DNA from: an uncultured Porphyromonadaceae bacterium
GTDB lineage: Bacteria; Bacteroidota; Bacteroidia; Bacteroidales; Muribaculaceae
Assembly: GCA_947177595.1 (NCBI GenBank)
Contig: CAMWUZ010000028.1
Location: 1-12,737, forward strand
Reading direction: 5' to 3'
Length of the DNA stretch: 12,737 bases
The translations under genes were made by a program, and so were the position numbers. The notes beneath the pieces are model-generated. The model searched no databases. It was given only the letters and a program-made list of their open reading frames with translations, and was not told where the DNA came from. Within the stretch, counting starts at the first letter, position 1, and every line of letters begins with the position of its first letter. This document shows, one piece after another, positions 1 to 6,758 of the stretch.

Positions 1-2
1 AT

Positions 3-683
3 ATAGAACTCAATGAAAAGGGTCAAGTTGTCAAAATTAACTCTGAAGAGGATGGAGAAATCACTGGAGAAATCACTTTTGAGTATGGCGACTTCAGTCG
101 CTCAACTAAATTTAATGCTGTGATGAGATACCGAAATTGGTACGAAGGTGACTTTGATATTTATCTGCAACTGGATGAGCATGGATTTGTCACTTATGCT
201 TTAGAAATAAATCTTCCAGAACGTCCGGAAGATAGACACAGAGATTGGGAGTTTGAATATAATTCGGACGGTCAGATGACCCGAATGAGAATTTATACAC
301 ATGATGATGACGGTGACGAATTCAGAATTAATTACAAGAATGGAGATATTACTAATGTCGCTGAGATAATTGCAGGAGAAACGGAGTATAATTACATTAT
401 CAACTATACCAATTCTAAATTCAGTGAACCCGTTCCAAATAAAGGTGGTATAATGTTATTGGATGAGGCTTTTGAAATTTATATTACAGAAATGGAACCT
501 GCTTATTGGGCCGGAATGCTTGGGAAAGCAACTAAAAATCTTCCAATGGGTATAACATATGACTATGACGACTATGAAGAGTATTACTGGGAATTCAATT
601 CCAATCAACTTCCTATCAAATTCTATGATTCCAAGGAGTGTTTAGAGGATAATCGTCCGGATGTTGTATTCCACTGGAGATAA
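3..683 (+). CDS. Partial DUF4595-like exported protein (5' end outside window)
   Basis: The reading frame is open from the left edge with no stop before the TAA at 681-683, so the gene starts outside the window. The GTG at 120 is only an internal valine codon. The visible 226 residues are acidic and rich in Tyr, Asp and Asn. They contain a loose repeat of short beta-strand pairs of the type 'Y-x-(N/D)-x-(D/N)-G-x-(M/I)-T-x' (for example FEYNSDGQMTRMRI and INYKNGDITNV). A distal segment contains 'AGMLGKATKNLP', followed by a Tyr/Asp-rich strand. This pattern resembles the DUF4595 family of Bacteroidetes lipoproteins. That assignment is from memory of the family style, and the signal peptide or lipobox that would support export is not visible. 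No catalytic motif is seen. The gene is clearly more AT-rich than the arginine genes. A terminator directly downstream makes it the last gene of its own transcript. Confidence 0.6.
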   Translation: MELNEKGQVVKINSEEDGEITGEITFEYGDFSRSTKFNAVMRYRNWYEGDFDIYLQLDEHGFVTYALEINLPERPEDRHRDWEFEYNSDGQMTRMRIYTHDDDGDEFRINYKNGDITNVAEIIAGETEYNYIINYTNSKFSEPVPNKGGIMLLDEAFEIYITEMEPAYWAGMLGKATKNLPMGITYDYDDYEEYYWEFNSNQLPIKFYDSKECLEDNRPDVVFHWR

Positions 684-707
684 TATTTCAGTTATCTAAT
701 TTATAGA

Positions 708-744
708 TCCCCGAGGTGGTTGTCCCGTCTCGGGGAATTTTTTT
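708..744 (+). terminator. Rho-independent terminator after the DUF4595-like gene
   Basis: A perfect 8-bp stem TCCCCGAG (708-715) / CTCGGGGA (729-736) encloses a 13-nt loop. Two bases later comes a run of seven T (738-744). It lies 25 nt after the stop codon at 683, so it ends the upstream transcript and separates it from the arginine operon. Confidence 0.88.
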
Positions 745-751
745 ATAATTT

Positions 752-905
752 TCGGGCTTAGCCAAGTGGGGAATGTCATGTCAGGGTGCAATGATGCGCG
801 ACGGAGATGCGCTCGAGGTTGAAAACCCCAACCAAGCAAAGTAGGGACATGATGAATCATGTCCGCCTCAGCCACCTCAGCAGCATTGCCTTCTTGTAAG
901 GACAT
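752..905. other. Inverted-repeat-rich intergenic element, possible structured RNA or small repeat
   Basis: This stretch is more GC-rich than the AT-rich DNA on either side and is dense in local complementarity. It has an 8-bp hairpin GGACATGA / TCATGTCC with a TGAA loop (845-864), a GGTTG / CAACC hairpin (817-833), a GGC-TTA-GCC mini-hairpin near 754-763, and a 6-bp long-range pairing GCAATG (788-793) with CATTGC (884-889) that would close a multibranched fold around the two larger hairpins. On the minus strand it also carries a tandem imperfect repeat, GCTGAGGTG then GCTGAGGCG. A 69-codon minus-strand frame (696-905) covers it, but that frame runs into the terminator stem, so I do not call it a gene. 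The strand and function are unknown. It could be a small RNA, a dispersed repeat, or chance structure. Confidence 0.35.
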
Positions 906-926
906 AAGATTTATTTTATAATTTTG
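894..926 (+). promoter_or_regulatory. Candidate Bacteroidetes promoter P1 for the arginine operon
   Basis: A TAATTTTG element (919-926) fits the Bacteroidetes -7 consensus TAnnTTTG. A TTG (894-896) lies 22 nt upstream and could serve as the -33 element. The position, in the AT-rich gap after the terminator and upstream of the first arginine gene, is right for an operon promoter. The -33 match is weak. Confidence 0.4.
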
Positions 927-956
927 TATGAATATCCATTTTTTTATGTAATTTTG
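923..956 (+). promoter_or_regulatory. Candidate Bacteroidetes promoter P2 for the arginine operon
   Basis: A second TAATTTTG element (949-956) sits 30 bp downstream of the first. It has a full TTTG (923-926) 22 nt upstream as a -33 element, itself part of the P1 -7 box. Transcription would begin near 962-966, about 100 nt before the GNAT start codon. It matches the consensus better than P1 because both elements are complete. The spacing is slightly longer than usual. Confidence 0.5.
928..939. promoter_or_regulatory. Candidate operator (ArgR-box-like near-palindrome)
   Basis: ATGAAT|ATCCAT is a 12-bp inverted repeat with one mismatched pair. Its left side, TATGAAT (927-933), matches one half of the E. 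coli ARG box (TnTGAAT); the other half is poor. It lies between the -33 and -7 elements of P2, where a bound repressor would block RNA polymerase. No argR gene is present in the window, so assigning ArgR is inference. The DNA is AT-rich, so chance is a real alternative. Confidence 0.25.
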
Positions 957-968
957 TTCCCCGAATCA

Positions 969-1016
969 ATGACTAAATTCAACACCACACATTATAATAA
1001 TAGGCGCAGTTTTTAG
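969..1016 (+). promoter_or_regulatory. Candidate 15-codon leader ORF with tandem Arg codons
   Basis: ATG at 969 to TAG at 1014-1016 encodes MTKFNTTHYNNRRSF, with adjacent Arg codons AGG and CGC at codons 11-12 (1002-1007). It lies in the predicted 5' untranslated region of the arginine operon. A weak imperfect hairpin begins at the last base of the second Arg codon: CAGTT (1007-1011) with AACTG (1042-1046), and AGT (1015-1017) with ACT (1036-1038), separated by a T-T internal loop. This arrangement recalls leader-peptide control, but no strong terminator hairpin is seen, and short ORFs with two Arg codons can occur by chance. Confidence 0.2.
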
Positions 1017-1063
1017 TTTAATTAGATAACGGTTTACTTTTAACTGAAAATTAGGACAATAAG

Positions 1064-1693
1064 ATGGATAATGATAACACCCAAAATATTGTTGTAGACT
1101 TCGCCAAGCCTGAGCACGCGGTTCACTCCGAGCGTATTTGCACTCTAATATATGAATCGGCTCTGCAGCGCGGAACAGGAATAGCACGCCGCTCACCGGA
1201 CTATATCTCCGCAAAAATTACCGGAGGTAAGGCTGTTGTGGCTCTTGACGGGGATAAACTAATTGGGTTCAGCTATATAGAATGTTGGGGACACGGCGAT
1301 TTTGTAGCCACCTCCGGTCTTATCGTTGACCCTGAGTACCGCCACCACGGATTGGCAGCCCGCATCAAGGAGAAGACATTTGAACTCGCGCGCATGAGAT
1401 TTCCGTTCGCCAAGATATTCAGTATCACCACTTCACTGCCGGTGATGAAGCTGAACAGCCGCATGGGCTACCGTCCTGTCACTTTTTCCGAACTTACCGA
1501 CGACGAGGAATTCTGGCAGGGTTGTCAAGGGTGCAAGAACTATGATATTTTGCAGAGAAACAACCGCCGTATGTGCCTCTGCACCGGCATGCTGTATGAC
1601 CCTGCCGCCCCGGTGGAAAAGCCTTCGGAATCCACCCCTTACAAAATGCTGATAAAAAACAAAATCAGCAAATTACTCCATCTCAAGAAATAA
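1064..1693 (+). CDS. GNAT-family N-acyltransferase, probable N-acylglutamate synthase
   Basis: This 209-residue GNAT protein probably carries out the first step of the pathway, transferring an acyl group from acyl-CoA to the alpha-amino group of glutamate (argA role). The acyl-CoA loop is visible as R93-H-H-G-L-A98 after the strand 'SGLIVDPEYR', and the fold continues to 'KLNSRMGYRPV' (about 129-139). After the GNAT core there is a Cys cluster, C154-x2-C157-x13-C171-x-C173, which could bind a metal. The protein ends in a basic, amphipathic tail. Start: ATG at 1064 has a weak TAGGA (1052-1056) 7 nt upstream. The stop is 15 nt before argG, and the gene leads the operon. There is no separate ArgJ or kinase-type ArgA in the window. 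Because the transcarbamylase looks succinyl-specific, the donor may be succinyl-CoA. The GNAT fold is secure; the substrate is inferred from context. Confidence 0.85.
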   Translation: MDNDNTQNIVVDFAKPEHAVHSERICTLIYESALQRGTGIARRSPDYISAKITGGKAVVALDGDKLIGFSYIECWGHGDFVATSGLIVDPEYRHHGLAARIKEKTFELARMRFPFAKIFSITTSLPVMKLNSRMGYRPVTFSELTDDEEFWQGCQGCKNYDILQRNNRRMCLCTGMLYDPAAPVEKPSESTPYKMLIKNKISKLLHLKK

Positions 1694-1708
1694 TAAAAAA
1701 CCTACTAT

Positions 1709-2920
1709 ATGGAACAGAAAAAGAAAGTGCTCCTCGCCTTCAGCGGCGGACTCGATACATCTTTCGCAGTAAAATATCTCAGTGAAGACCTCGGATATGA
1801 GGTTCACACAGCCATAGCAAACACAGGAGGCTTCTCTGATGAAGAACTCACCGTTATTGCTGACAAGGCTAAAAGACTCGGCGCGGCTTCACACACCACT
1901 CTCGATGTCACCAAGGACTATTACGACAAGAGCATCAAATATATGATTGCCGGCAATGTGCTCAGAAACGGCACATATCCTATCAGTGTGTCATCCGAGC
2001 GTATCTTCCAGGCTATCGCAACTATCGAGCACGCCAAGAAAATCGGAGCGCAGGCTGTGGCTCACGGTTCAACCGGTGCAGGAAACGACCAGGTGCGTTT
2101 CGACCTCACTTTCCAGATTCTCGCTCCGGAAATCGAAATCATCACCCCTACCCGCGACATGACTCTCACCCGCGAGTATGAAATCAACTATCTCAAGGAG
2201 CATGGCTATGAGGCTGACTTCAAGAAGATGGAATACTCTATCAACAAAGGTCTCTGGGGCACCAGCATCGGCGGCAAGGAAACACTCAAATCGGAGCAGA
2301 CACTGCCTGAGAGCGCATATCCCAGCCAGATAACAGCTACCGAGCCGGAGAGCCTCAAACTCACATTCACTCAGGGTGAACTCACCGGAGTGAACGGCAA
2401 GGAATATACCGACCGCATCGCGGCTATACGCGCCGTTGAGGCTATCGGCGCCAAATTCGGCATAGGCAGAGATATGCATATCGGTGACACCATTATCGGC
2501 ATCAAGGGCAGAGTTGGTTTCGAAGCAGCCGCTCCCATTCTTATCATCGCCGCACACAAGATGCTCGAAAAGCATACCCTTACCAAATGGCAGCAGTACT
2601 GGAAAGACCAGGTAGGCACCTGGTACGGAATGTTCCTGCACGAAGCACAGTACCTTGAGCCTGTGATGAGAGATATGGAGGCTATGCTCGAATCATCGCA
2701 GAGAAATGTGACCGGCACTGTGGAAATTCTTCTTCGCCCCTACACCTACACACTTGTCGGAGTGGATTCACCTTTCGACCTGATGAAAACAGACTTCGGC
2801 GAATATGGCGAGGTAAACAAAGCATGGAGCGCCGACGATGTTAAAGGATTCACCAAAATCCTGGGTAACCAGATGAAGATTTATCACAACGTTCAGAAAC
2901 GCAACGGCAAAGCGGAATGA
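1709..2920 (+). CDS. argG: Argininosuccinate synthase
   Basis: ArgG joins citrulline and aspartate, using ATP, to form argininosuccinate in the cytoplasm, the seventh of eight steps. The N-terminal nucleotide-binding loop A10-F-S-G-G-L-D-T-S18 is the family's PP-loop signature. 'GSTGAGNDQVRFDLTF' near residues 115-130 is the conserved substrate-binding segment, and 'SINKGLWGTSIGG' also fits the family. At 403 residues it has the normal length. The start codon follows an AT-rich gap of 15 nt with no Shine-Dalgarno site, as is usual in Bacteroidetes. Its stop overlaps the argC start by four bases (ATGA, 2917-2920), which suggests coupled translation. It comes second in gene order although it acts near the end of the pathway. 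Confidence 0.97.
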   Translation: MEQKKKVLLAFSGGLDTSFAVKYLSEDLGYEVHTAIANTGGFSDEELTVIADKAKRLGAASHTTLDVTKDYYDKSIKYMIAGNVLRNGTYPISVSSERIFQAIATIEHAKKIGAQAVAHGSTGAGNDQVRFDLTFQILAPEIEIITPTRDMTLTREYEINYLKEHGYEADFKKMEYSINKGLWGTSIGGKETLKSEQTLPESAYPSQITATEPESLKLTFTQGELTGVNGKEYTDRIAAIRAVEAIGAKFGIGRDMHIGDTIIGIKGRVGFEAAAPILIIAAHKMLEKHTLTKWQQYWKDQVGTWYGMFLHEAQYLEPVMRDMEAMLESSQRNVTGTVEILLRPYTYTLVGVDSPFDLMKTDFGEYGEVNKAWSADDVKGFTKILGNQMKIYHNVQKRNGKAE

Positions 2921-3876
2921 AAGTAGGAATAATCGGAGGCGCAGGCTACACAGCAGGTGAGCTGATTCGTCTGCTCATAAACCATCCTGAGGTGGAGATA
3001 GCCTTTGTTCACTCCACCAGCAATGCAGGCAACCCGATAACCGCGGTGCATGGCGGACTGCTCGGAGAAACCGACCTCAAATTCAGCGACACCCATCCGC
3101 TCAATGATATAGATGTGCTGTTTCTTTGCTCCGGACACGGGCAGAGCACCGCATTCTGGGCAGAAAACCCTCTGCCGGAACACCTCAAGGTCATTGACCT
3201 CGCACAGGACTACCGCGACGAGTCAAACGACTATGTGTACGGTCTGCCGGAAGTCAACCGCGGACGAATTGAAAACGCCCGCCTGATCGCCAATCCCGGT
3301 TGCTTCGCAACAGCCATACAGCTCTCGCTGCTGCCGCTCGCCAATGCCGGAAAAATCAACTCACCGGTGCAGATTACCGGAATAACCGGCTCCACAGGGG
3401 CTGGTGTAAAACCCGGAAGCACAACACATTTCAGCTGGAGAGCCGACAATCTATCGGTTTATAAAGCCTTCAACCACCAGCACCTTGCCGAGATTAGCCG
3501 CACTCTATCCAGATTGCAGCCAGGTGAACCGATAGAACTGAACTTCGTGCCCGTGCGCGGCAATTTTGCCAGAGGAATCTTCGTAATGGCATGGCTTGAC
3601 TCAGACCTTACCGAAGAGGAGGCTAAAAAACTTTATTCGGACTATTACGCTGACGAACCCTTTACACATATCGCACCCGGCGCAGTAGATCTCAAGCAAG
3701 CGGTCAACACGAACAAAGCCATTATCGGCGTGGAGAAGCACGGCAACAAACTGCTTATAACAACTGCAATCGACAACCTTCTCAAAGGAGCAAGCGGACA
3801 GGCGGTTCAGAACCTAAATATCGTCTGCGGACTGGAGGAGCATACCGGACTGAATCTCAAACCCTCAGCATTCTGA
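2917..3876 (+). CDS. argC: N-acyl-gamma-glutamyl-phosphate reductase
   Basis: ArgC uses NADPH to reduce the N-acylglutamyl phosphate to N-acylglutamate semialdehyde, the third step. The Rossmann loop G-I-I-G-G-A-G-Y-T-A-G-E-L opens the protein. The catalytic Cys is C129 in 'ANPGCFATAIQLSLLPL', and the conserved His motif is 'NHQHLAE' (H187, H189). 'STGAGVKPGSTTHFSWRADN' before it and 'NLLKGASGQAVQNLNI' near the C-terminus are family signatures. At 319 residues it has the usual length for the group. Translation starts inside the argG stop (ATGA). If the pathway uses succinyl intermediates, as the transcarbamylase suggests, the substrate is N-succinylglutamyl phosphate; the sequence of this enzyme alone does not decide this. 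Confidence 0.96.
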   Translation: MKVGIIGGAGYTAGELIRLLINHPEVEIAFVHSTSNAGNPITAVHGGLLGETDLKFSDTHPLNDIDVLFLCSGHGQSTAFWAENPLPEHLKVIDLAQDYRDESNDYVYGLPEVNRGRIENARLIANPGCFATAIQLSLLPLANAGKINSPVQITGITGSTGAGVKPGSTTHFSWRADNLSVYKAFNHQHLAEISRTLSRLQPGEPIELNFVPVRGNFARGIFVMAWLDSDLTEEEAKKLYSDYYADEPFTHIAPGAVDLKQAVNTNKAIIGVEKHGNKLLITTAIDNLLKGASGQAVQNLNIVCGLEEHTGLNLKPSAF

Positions 3877-3898
3877 TAATATCCATATATTCTCAATC

Positions 3899-5035
3899 AT
3901 GGAACTTTTCGATGTCTATTCGTTATATGATATAGAGCCTGTTTCAGGAAAAGGCTCGTACGTTTATACCGCCGACGGCACGGAATATCTTGACCTTTAT
4001 GGCGGTCATGCGGTCATATCTATCGGTCACGCTCACCCTAAATATGTGAAGGCGATAGCGAATCAGGTTGCAAAACTCGGATTCTATTCCAACTCGGTGC
4101 AGAATTCTCTTCAGAAAACCCTTGCCGATAAACTTGGAAAAATCACCGGCTATCCCGACTATCAGCTGTTTCTCTGCAACTCCGGCGCCGAAGCCAATGA
4201 GAATGCCATGAAACTGGCAAGTTTCGTAACCGGAAGAAAAAAGATACTCGCATTCTCAAAAGCGTTTCACGGCAGGACAAGCGGAGCGGTGGCGGCTACC
4301 GACAATCCCAAAATAGTTTCGCCATTCAATGCCACTCCCAATGTGGAATTTGCTCCGCTCGGCGATATAGCCGCTGTTGAAAAGGCATTGTCAACACGCG
4401 AATTCGCAGGAGTGATAATCGAAGGCATTCAGGGTGTTTCCGGAATACACGAACCGGGAGACAACTTTCTGCGTCAACTGCGCAACGTATCAAAAGAGTA
4501 CGGCACACTGCTGATTCTCGATGAGATTCAGAGCGGCACAGGTCGCACCGGCAAATATTTTGCTCACCAGCACTCCGGCATCAAGCCTGATATCATCACC
4601 ATGGCAAAAGGTATAGCCAACGGTTTTCCGATGGGCGCTGTTCTCATCTCTCCGGTCATCAAACCGGTGAAAGGTATGCTTGGCACAACCTTCGGCGGCA
4701 ACCACCTTGCTTGCGCCGCAGCTATCGCGGTTGCAGACGTTATGGCAGAAGAAAATCTTATACAGAATGCCGCCGAGATAGGCGAATATCTTATTTCCGA
4801 ACTCAAAAAGATTCCCGGACTGGTCGAAGTGCGCGGCAGAGGACTCATGATAGGTGTTGAAATTGAGGGCGATGCATCCGCATTGCGCAAGCAGCTCCTT
4901 TTCGAGCACAATATCTTTACCGGCGGAGCGGGAGTACACACTGTGCGCCTTTTGCCCGCACTCTGCATCACCAAAGAGCAAGCCGAGCGTTTCCTCAAAG
5001 AATTTAAAAGTGTGGTCAATCAAAAATCCGCGTAA
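3899..5035 (+). CDS. argD: N-acylornithine aminotransferase (PLP-dependent)
   Basis: ArgD transfers an amino group from glutamate to the N-acylglutamate semialdehyde, giving N-acylornithine, the fourth step. It is a class-III aminotransferase of 378 residues. 'GGHAVISIGHAHPKY' lies near the N-terminus and 'NSGAEANENAMKLA' forms the cofactor phosphate site. Phe123-His124 stack on the PLP ring, D208 in 'LDEIQSGTGRTG' contacts the ring nitrogen, and K237 in 'MAKGIANGFPMGAV' forms the Schiff base. 'GTTFGGNHLACAAA' completes the signature. It lies 22 nt after argC, the largest gap within the operon. The final base of its TAA is the first base of the next ATG (TAATG). The N-acyl group it accepts is probably succinyl, by inference from argF'. 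Confidence 0.95.
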   Translation: MELFDVYSLYDIEPVSGKGSYVYTADGTEYLDLYGGHAVISIGHAHPKYVKAIANQVAKLGFYSNSVQNSLQKTLADKLGKITGYPDYQLFLCNSGAEANENAMKLASFVTGRKKILAFSKAFHGRTSGAVAATDNPKIVSPFNATPNVEFAPLGDIAAVEKALSTREFAGVIIEGIQGVSGIHEPGDNFLRQLRNVSKEYGTLLILDEIQSGTGRTGKYFAHQHSGIKPDIITMAKGIANGFPMGAVLISPVIKPVKGMLGTTFGGNHLACAAAIAVADVMAEENLIQNAAEIGEYLISELKKIPGLVEVRGRGLMIGVEIEGDASALRKQLLFEHNIFTGGAGVHTVRLLPALCITKEQAERFLKEFKSVVNQKSA

Positions 5036-5991
5036 TGAAAAAGTTTACAACCGTTGCTGACATCGGCGACCTTCACGCGGCAGTTGCCGAAGCAAGGAAA
5101 ATAAAGGAAAACCGCTTTGCATACAAGCATCTCGGCGAGAACAAGACATTGCTGATGCTCTTTTTCAACTCCAGCCTGCGCACCCGTCTGAGCACACAGA
5201 AAGCGGCTATGAACCTCGGCATGAACGTTATGGTGCTTGATGTGAATCAGGGTGCATGGAAACTTGAAACAGAGCGCGGGGTGATTATGGACGGTGACAA
5301 AGCCGAACATCTGCTTGAAGCCATCCCGGTCATGGCAAGCTACTGCGATATTATCGGAGTGAGATCATTTGCCGGACTCGTAAACAAAGAGGAAGACTAT
5401 ACTGAAAAAGTGCTTTCTCAGTTTATCAAGTATTCAGGTAAGCCGGTATTCAGTATGGAAGCGGCTACAGGTCATCCTCTGCAGGCATTTGCCGACATTA
5501 TCACAATTGAAGAGCATAAAACCAAAGAGCGCCCCAAAGTGGTGCTCACCTGGGCTCCTCATCCACGAGCTTTGCCACAGGCTGTGCCCAATTCATTCGC
5601 TCAGTGGAGCGTTGCCGCCGGCTATGATGTGGTGATCACCCATCCGCGCGGATATGAACTTTCTCCGGAATTTACAGCCGGAGCGACTATCGAATACGAC
5701 AGAGACGAGGCATTTGACGGTGCTGATTTCGTATATGCCAAAAACTGGTCGGCTTTCAATGACGCCGATTACGGAAAAATTCTCTCCACCGACCGCACAT
5801 GGACCGTGGATGAAGCTACTATGGCTAAGACAGACAATGCATTCTTCATGCACTGTCTGCCGGTGCGCCGCAACATGATTGTTACCGATGATGTAATCGA
5901 GTCACCCAGGAGCCTTGTTATTCCCGAAGCGGCAAACAGAGAGATTTCCGCCCAGACAGTTCTCAAACGAATGCTTGAAACAAACAGATGA
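5035..5991 (+). CDS. argF': N-succinylornithine carbamoyltransferase (SOTCase)
   Basis: This enzyme carbamoylates an N-acylated ornithine and takes the place of ordinary ornithine carbamoyltransferase. Its 318 residues resemble the structurally known B. fragilis SOTCase almost throughout, as I recall that sequence. The carbamoyl phosphate loop is S47-L-R-T-R51, followed by H147-P-L-Q150. The long proline-rich loop 'WAPHPRALPQAVPNSF' (from W173) is typical of acetyl/succinylornithine enzymes and replaces the OTCase ornithine loop. H273-C-L-P276 completes the active site. The residue reported to set specificity is Pro90 in the B. fragilis enzyme and the equivalent Glu92 in the acetyl-specific Xanthomonas enzyme. 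Here it is Ala90 (codon 5302-5304), which predicts succinyl rather than acetyl. G146 replaces an Arg that I recall in the B. fragilis protein. The gene overlaps both neighbours (TAATG before, ATGA after). Confidence 0.94.
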   Translation: MKKFTTVADIGDLHAAVAEARKIKENRFAYKHLGENKTLLMLFFNSSLRTRLSTQKAAMNLGMNVMVLDVNQGAWKLETERGVIMDGDKAEHLLEAIPVMASYCDIIGVRSFAGLVNKEEDYTEKVLSQFIKYSGKPVFSMEAATGHPLQAFADIITIEEHKTKERPKVVLTWAPHPRALPQAVPNSFAQWSVAAGYDVVITHPRGYELSPEFTAGATIEYDRDEAFDGADFVYAKNWSAFNDADYGKILSTDRTWTVDEATMAKTDNAFFMHCLPVRRNMIVTDDVIESPRSLVIPEAANREISAQTVLKRMLETNR

Positions 5992-6758
5992 TTACCGTAG
6001 TTAAAATCGGTGGAAATGTGGTGGATAATCCAGAGGCGCTGAGCCGGTTCGTGGATGATTTCGCCGCGATGGAAGGTCCGAAGATACTTGTGCACGGCGG
6101 AGGCAAGGAAGCCACCCGTCTGAGCGCGCGCCTCGACATACCCACCACAATGATAGAAGGACGGCGAGTGACAACCCGCGAGACTCTGGATGTTGTGACG
6201 ATGGTGTATGCCGGACTGATCAACAAGCGGATTGTGAGCGCGCTTCAGAGCCGCGGCTGCAATGCCATAGGGCTCTCTGGAGCCGACGGCAATATCATAC
6301 CCGCGACCAGACGCCCGGCTACTCCTATTGACTATGGTTTCGTTGGCGACATCGACGCGGCTAAAATCAATACCGATTTTCTTGCCACGCTGCTCAATAG
6401 CGGCATAGTGCCGGTATTCTGTGCGATAATGCACGACGGTGCAGGCTCACTGCTCAACTGCAATGCCGATTCAGTTGCCTCTGCAGTTGCTGTAGCAGCA
6501 AGCCGCATAGCTCCCGCACGTCTGATTTTCTGCTTTGAGAAAGACGGTGTTCTCACCGATGTTGATAACCCCGATTCACTCATAGAATCAGTCACCCGAG
6601 AATCTTATAGCATACTCAAAAATGACGGAGTTGTAAACAAAGGTATGATTCCAAAAATCGACAATGCCTTTGCCGCCATTTCGCAAGGCGTATCTTCCGT
6701 AACCATCAAACATTCCGACAATCTCCTGAACGACAGAGGCACAACCATTACCGAATGA
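5988..6758 (+). CDS. argB: N-acylglutamate kinase
   Basis: ArgB phosphorylates N-acylglutamate with ATP, the second step. It is an amino acid kinase of 256 residues. K6-I-G-G-N10 and H36-G-G-G39 bind the phosphates, R60 in 'GRRVTT' (58-63) matches the Arg that grips the acylglutamate carboxylate, 'LLNCNADSVASA' holds the NxNAD motif, and the Lys in 'NKGMIPKI' is the distal catalytic Lys. The protein begins directly with the first beta strand, so it lacks the N-terminal helix found in arginine-inhibited hexameric kinases such as those of Pseudomonas and Thermotoga. 'CFEKDGVLTDV' replaces the more common 'SDVxGVL'. Both ends overlap neighbours by four bases (ATGA). Kinase identity is firm. Insensitivity to arginine and use of succinylglutamate are inferences. 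Confidence 0.93.
   Translation: MITVVKIGGNVVDNPEALSRFVDDFAAMEGPKILVHGGGKEATRLSARLDIPTTMIEGRRVTTRETLDVVTMVYAGLINKRIVSALQSRGCNAIGLSGADGNIIPATRRPATPIDYGFVGDIDAAKINTDFLATLLNSGIVPVFCAIMHDGAGSLLNCNADSVASAVAVAASRIAPARLIFCFEKDGVLTDVDNPDSLIESVTRESYSILKNDGVVNKGMIPKIDNAFAAISQGVSSVTIKHSDNLLNDRGTTITE

Noticed and set aside
120..122. GTG as start codon of the first gene
   Set aside because: The same frame is open back to the left edge and its upstream residues continue the same repeat style, so this is an internal valine.
696..905. Minus-strand frame of 69 codons across the intergenic element
   Set aside because: Its last part is read through the terminator stem and loop, it has no recognisable domain, and the hairpins explain the sequence better. 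Homologues with codon-level conservation would change this view.
966..1214. Minus-strand 82-codon frame over the operon leader and the GNAT start
   Set aside because: It overlaps the well-supported GNAT gene and the candidate promoter leader, and shows no motif.
2069..2641. Minus-strand 190-codon frame inside argG
   Set aside because: It lies wholly antisense to a conserved enzyme and its translation shows no family motif. Open antisense frames are expected from the codon pattern of GC-balanced genes.
4490..5023. Minus-strand frames of 177 and 151 codons inside argD
   Set aside because: They overlap each other in different frames and are antisense to argD, which carries all its catalytic residues.
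5769..6434. Minus-strand 221-codon frame across the argF'/argB joint
   Set aside because: It is antisense to two clearly identified enzymes, with low-complexity His/Arg/Ala composition and no motif.
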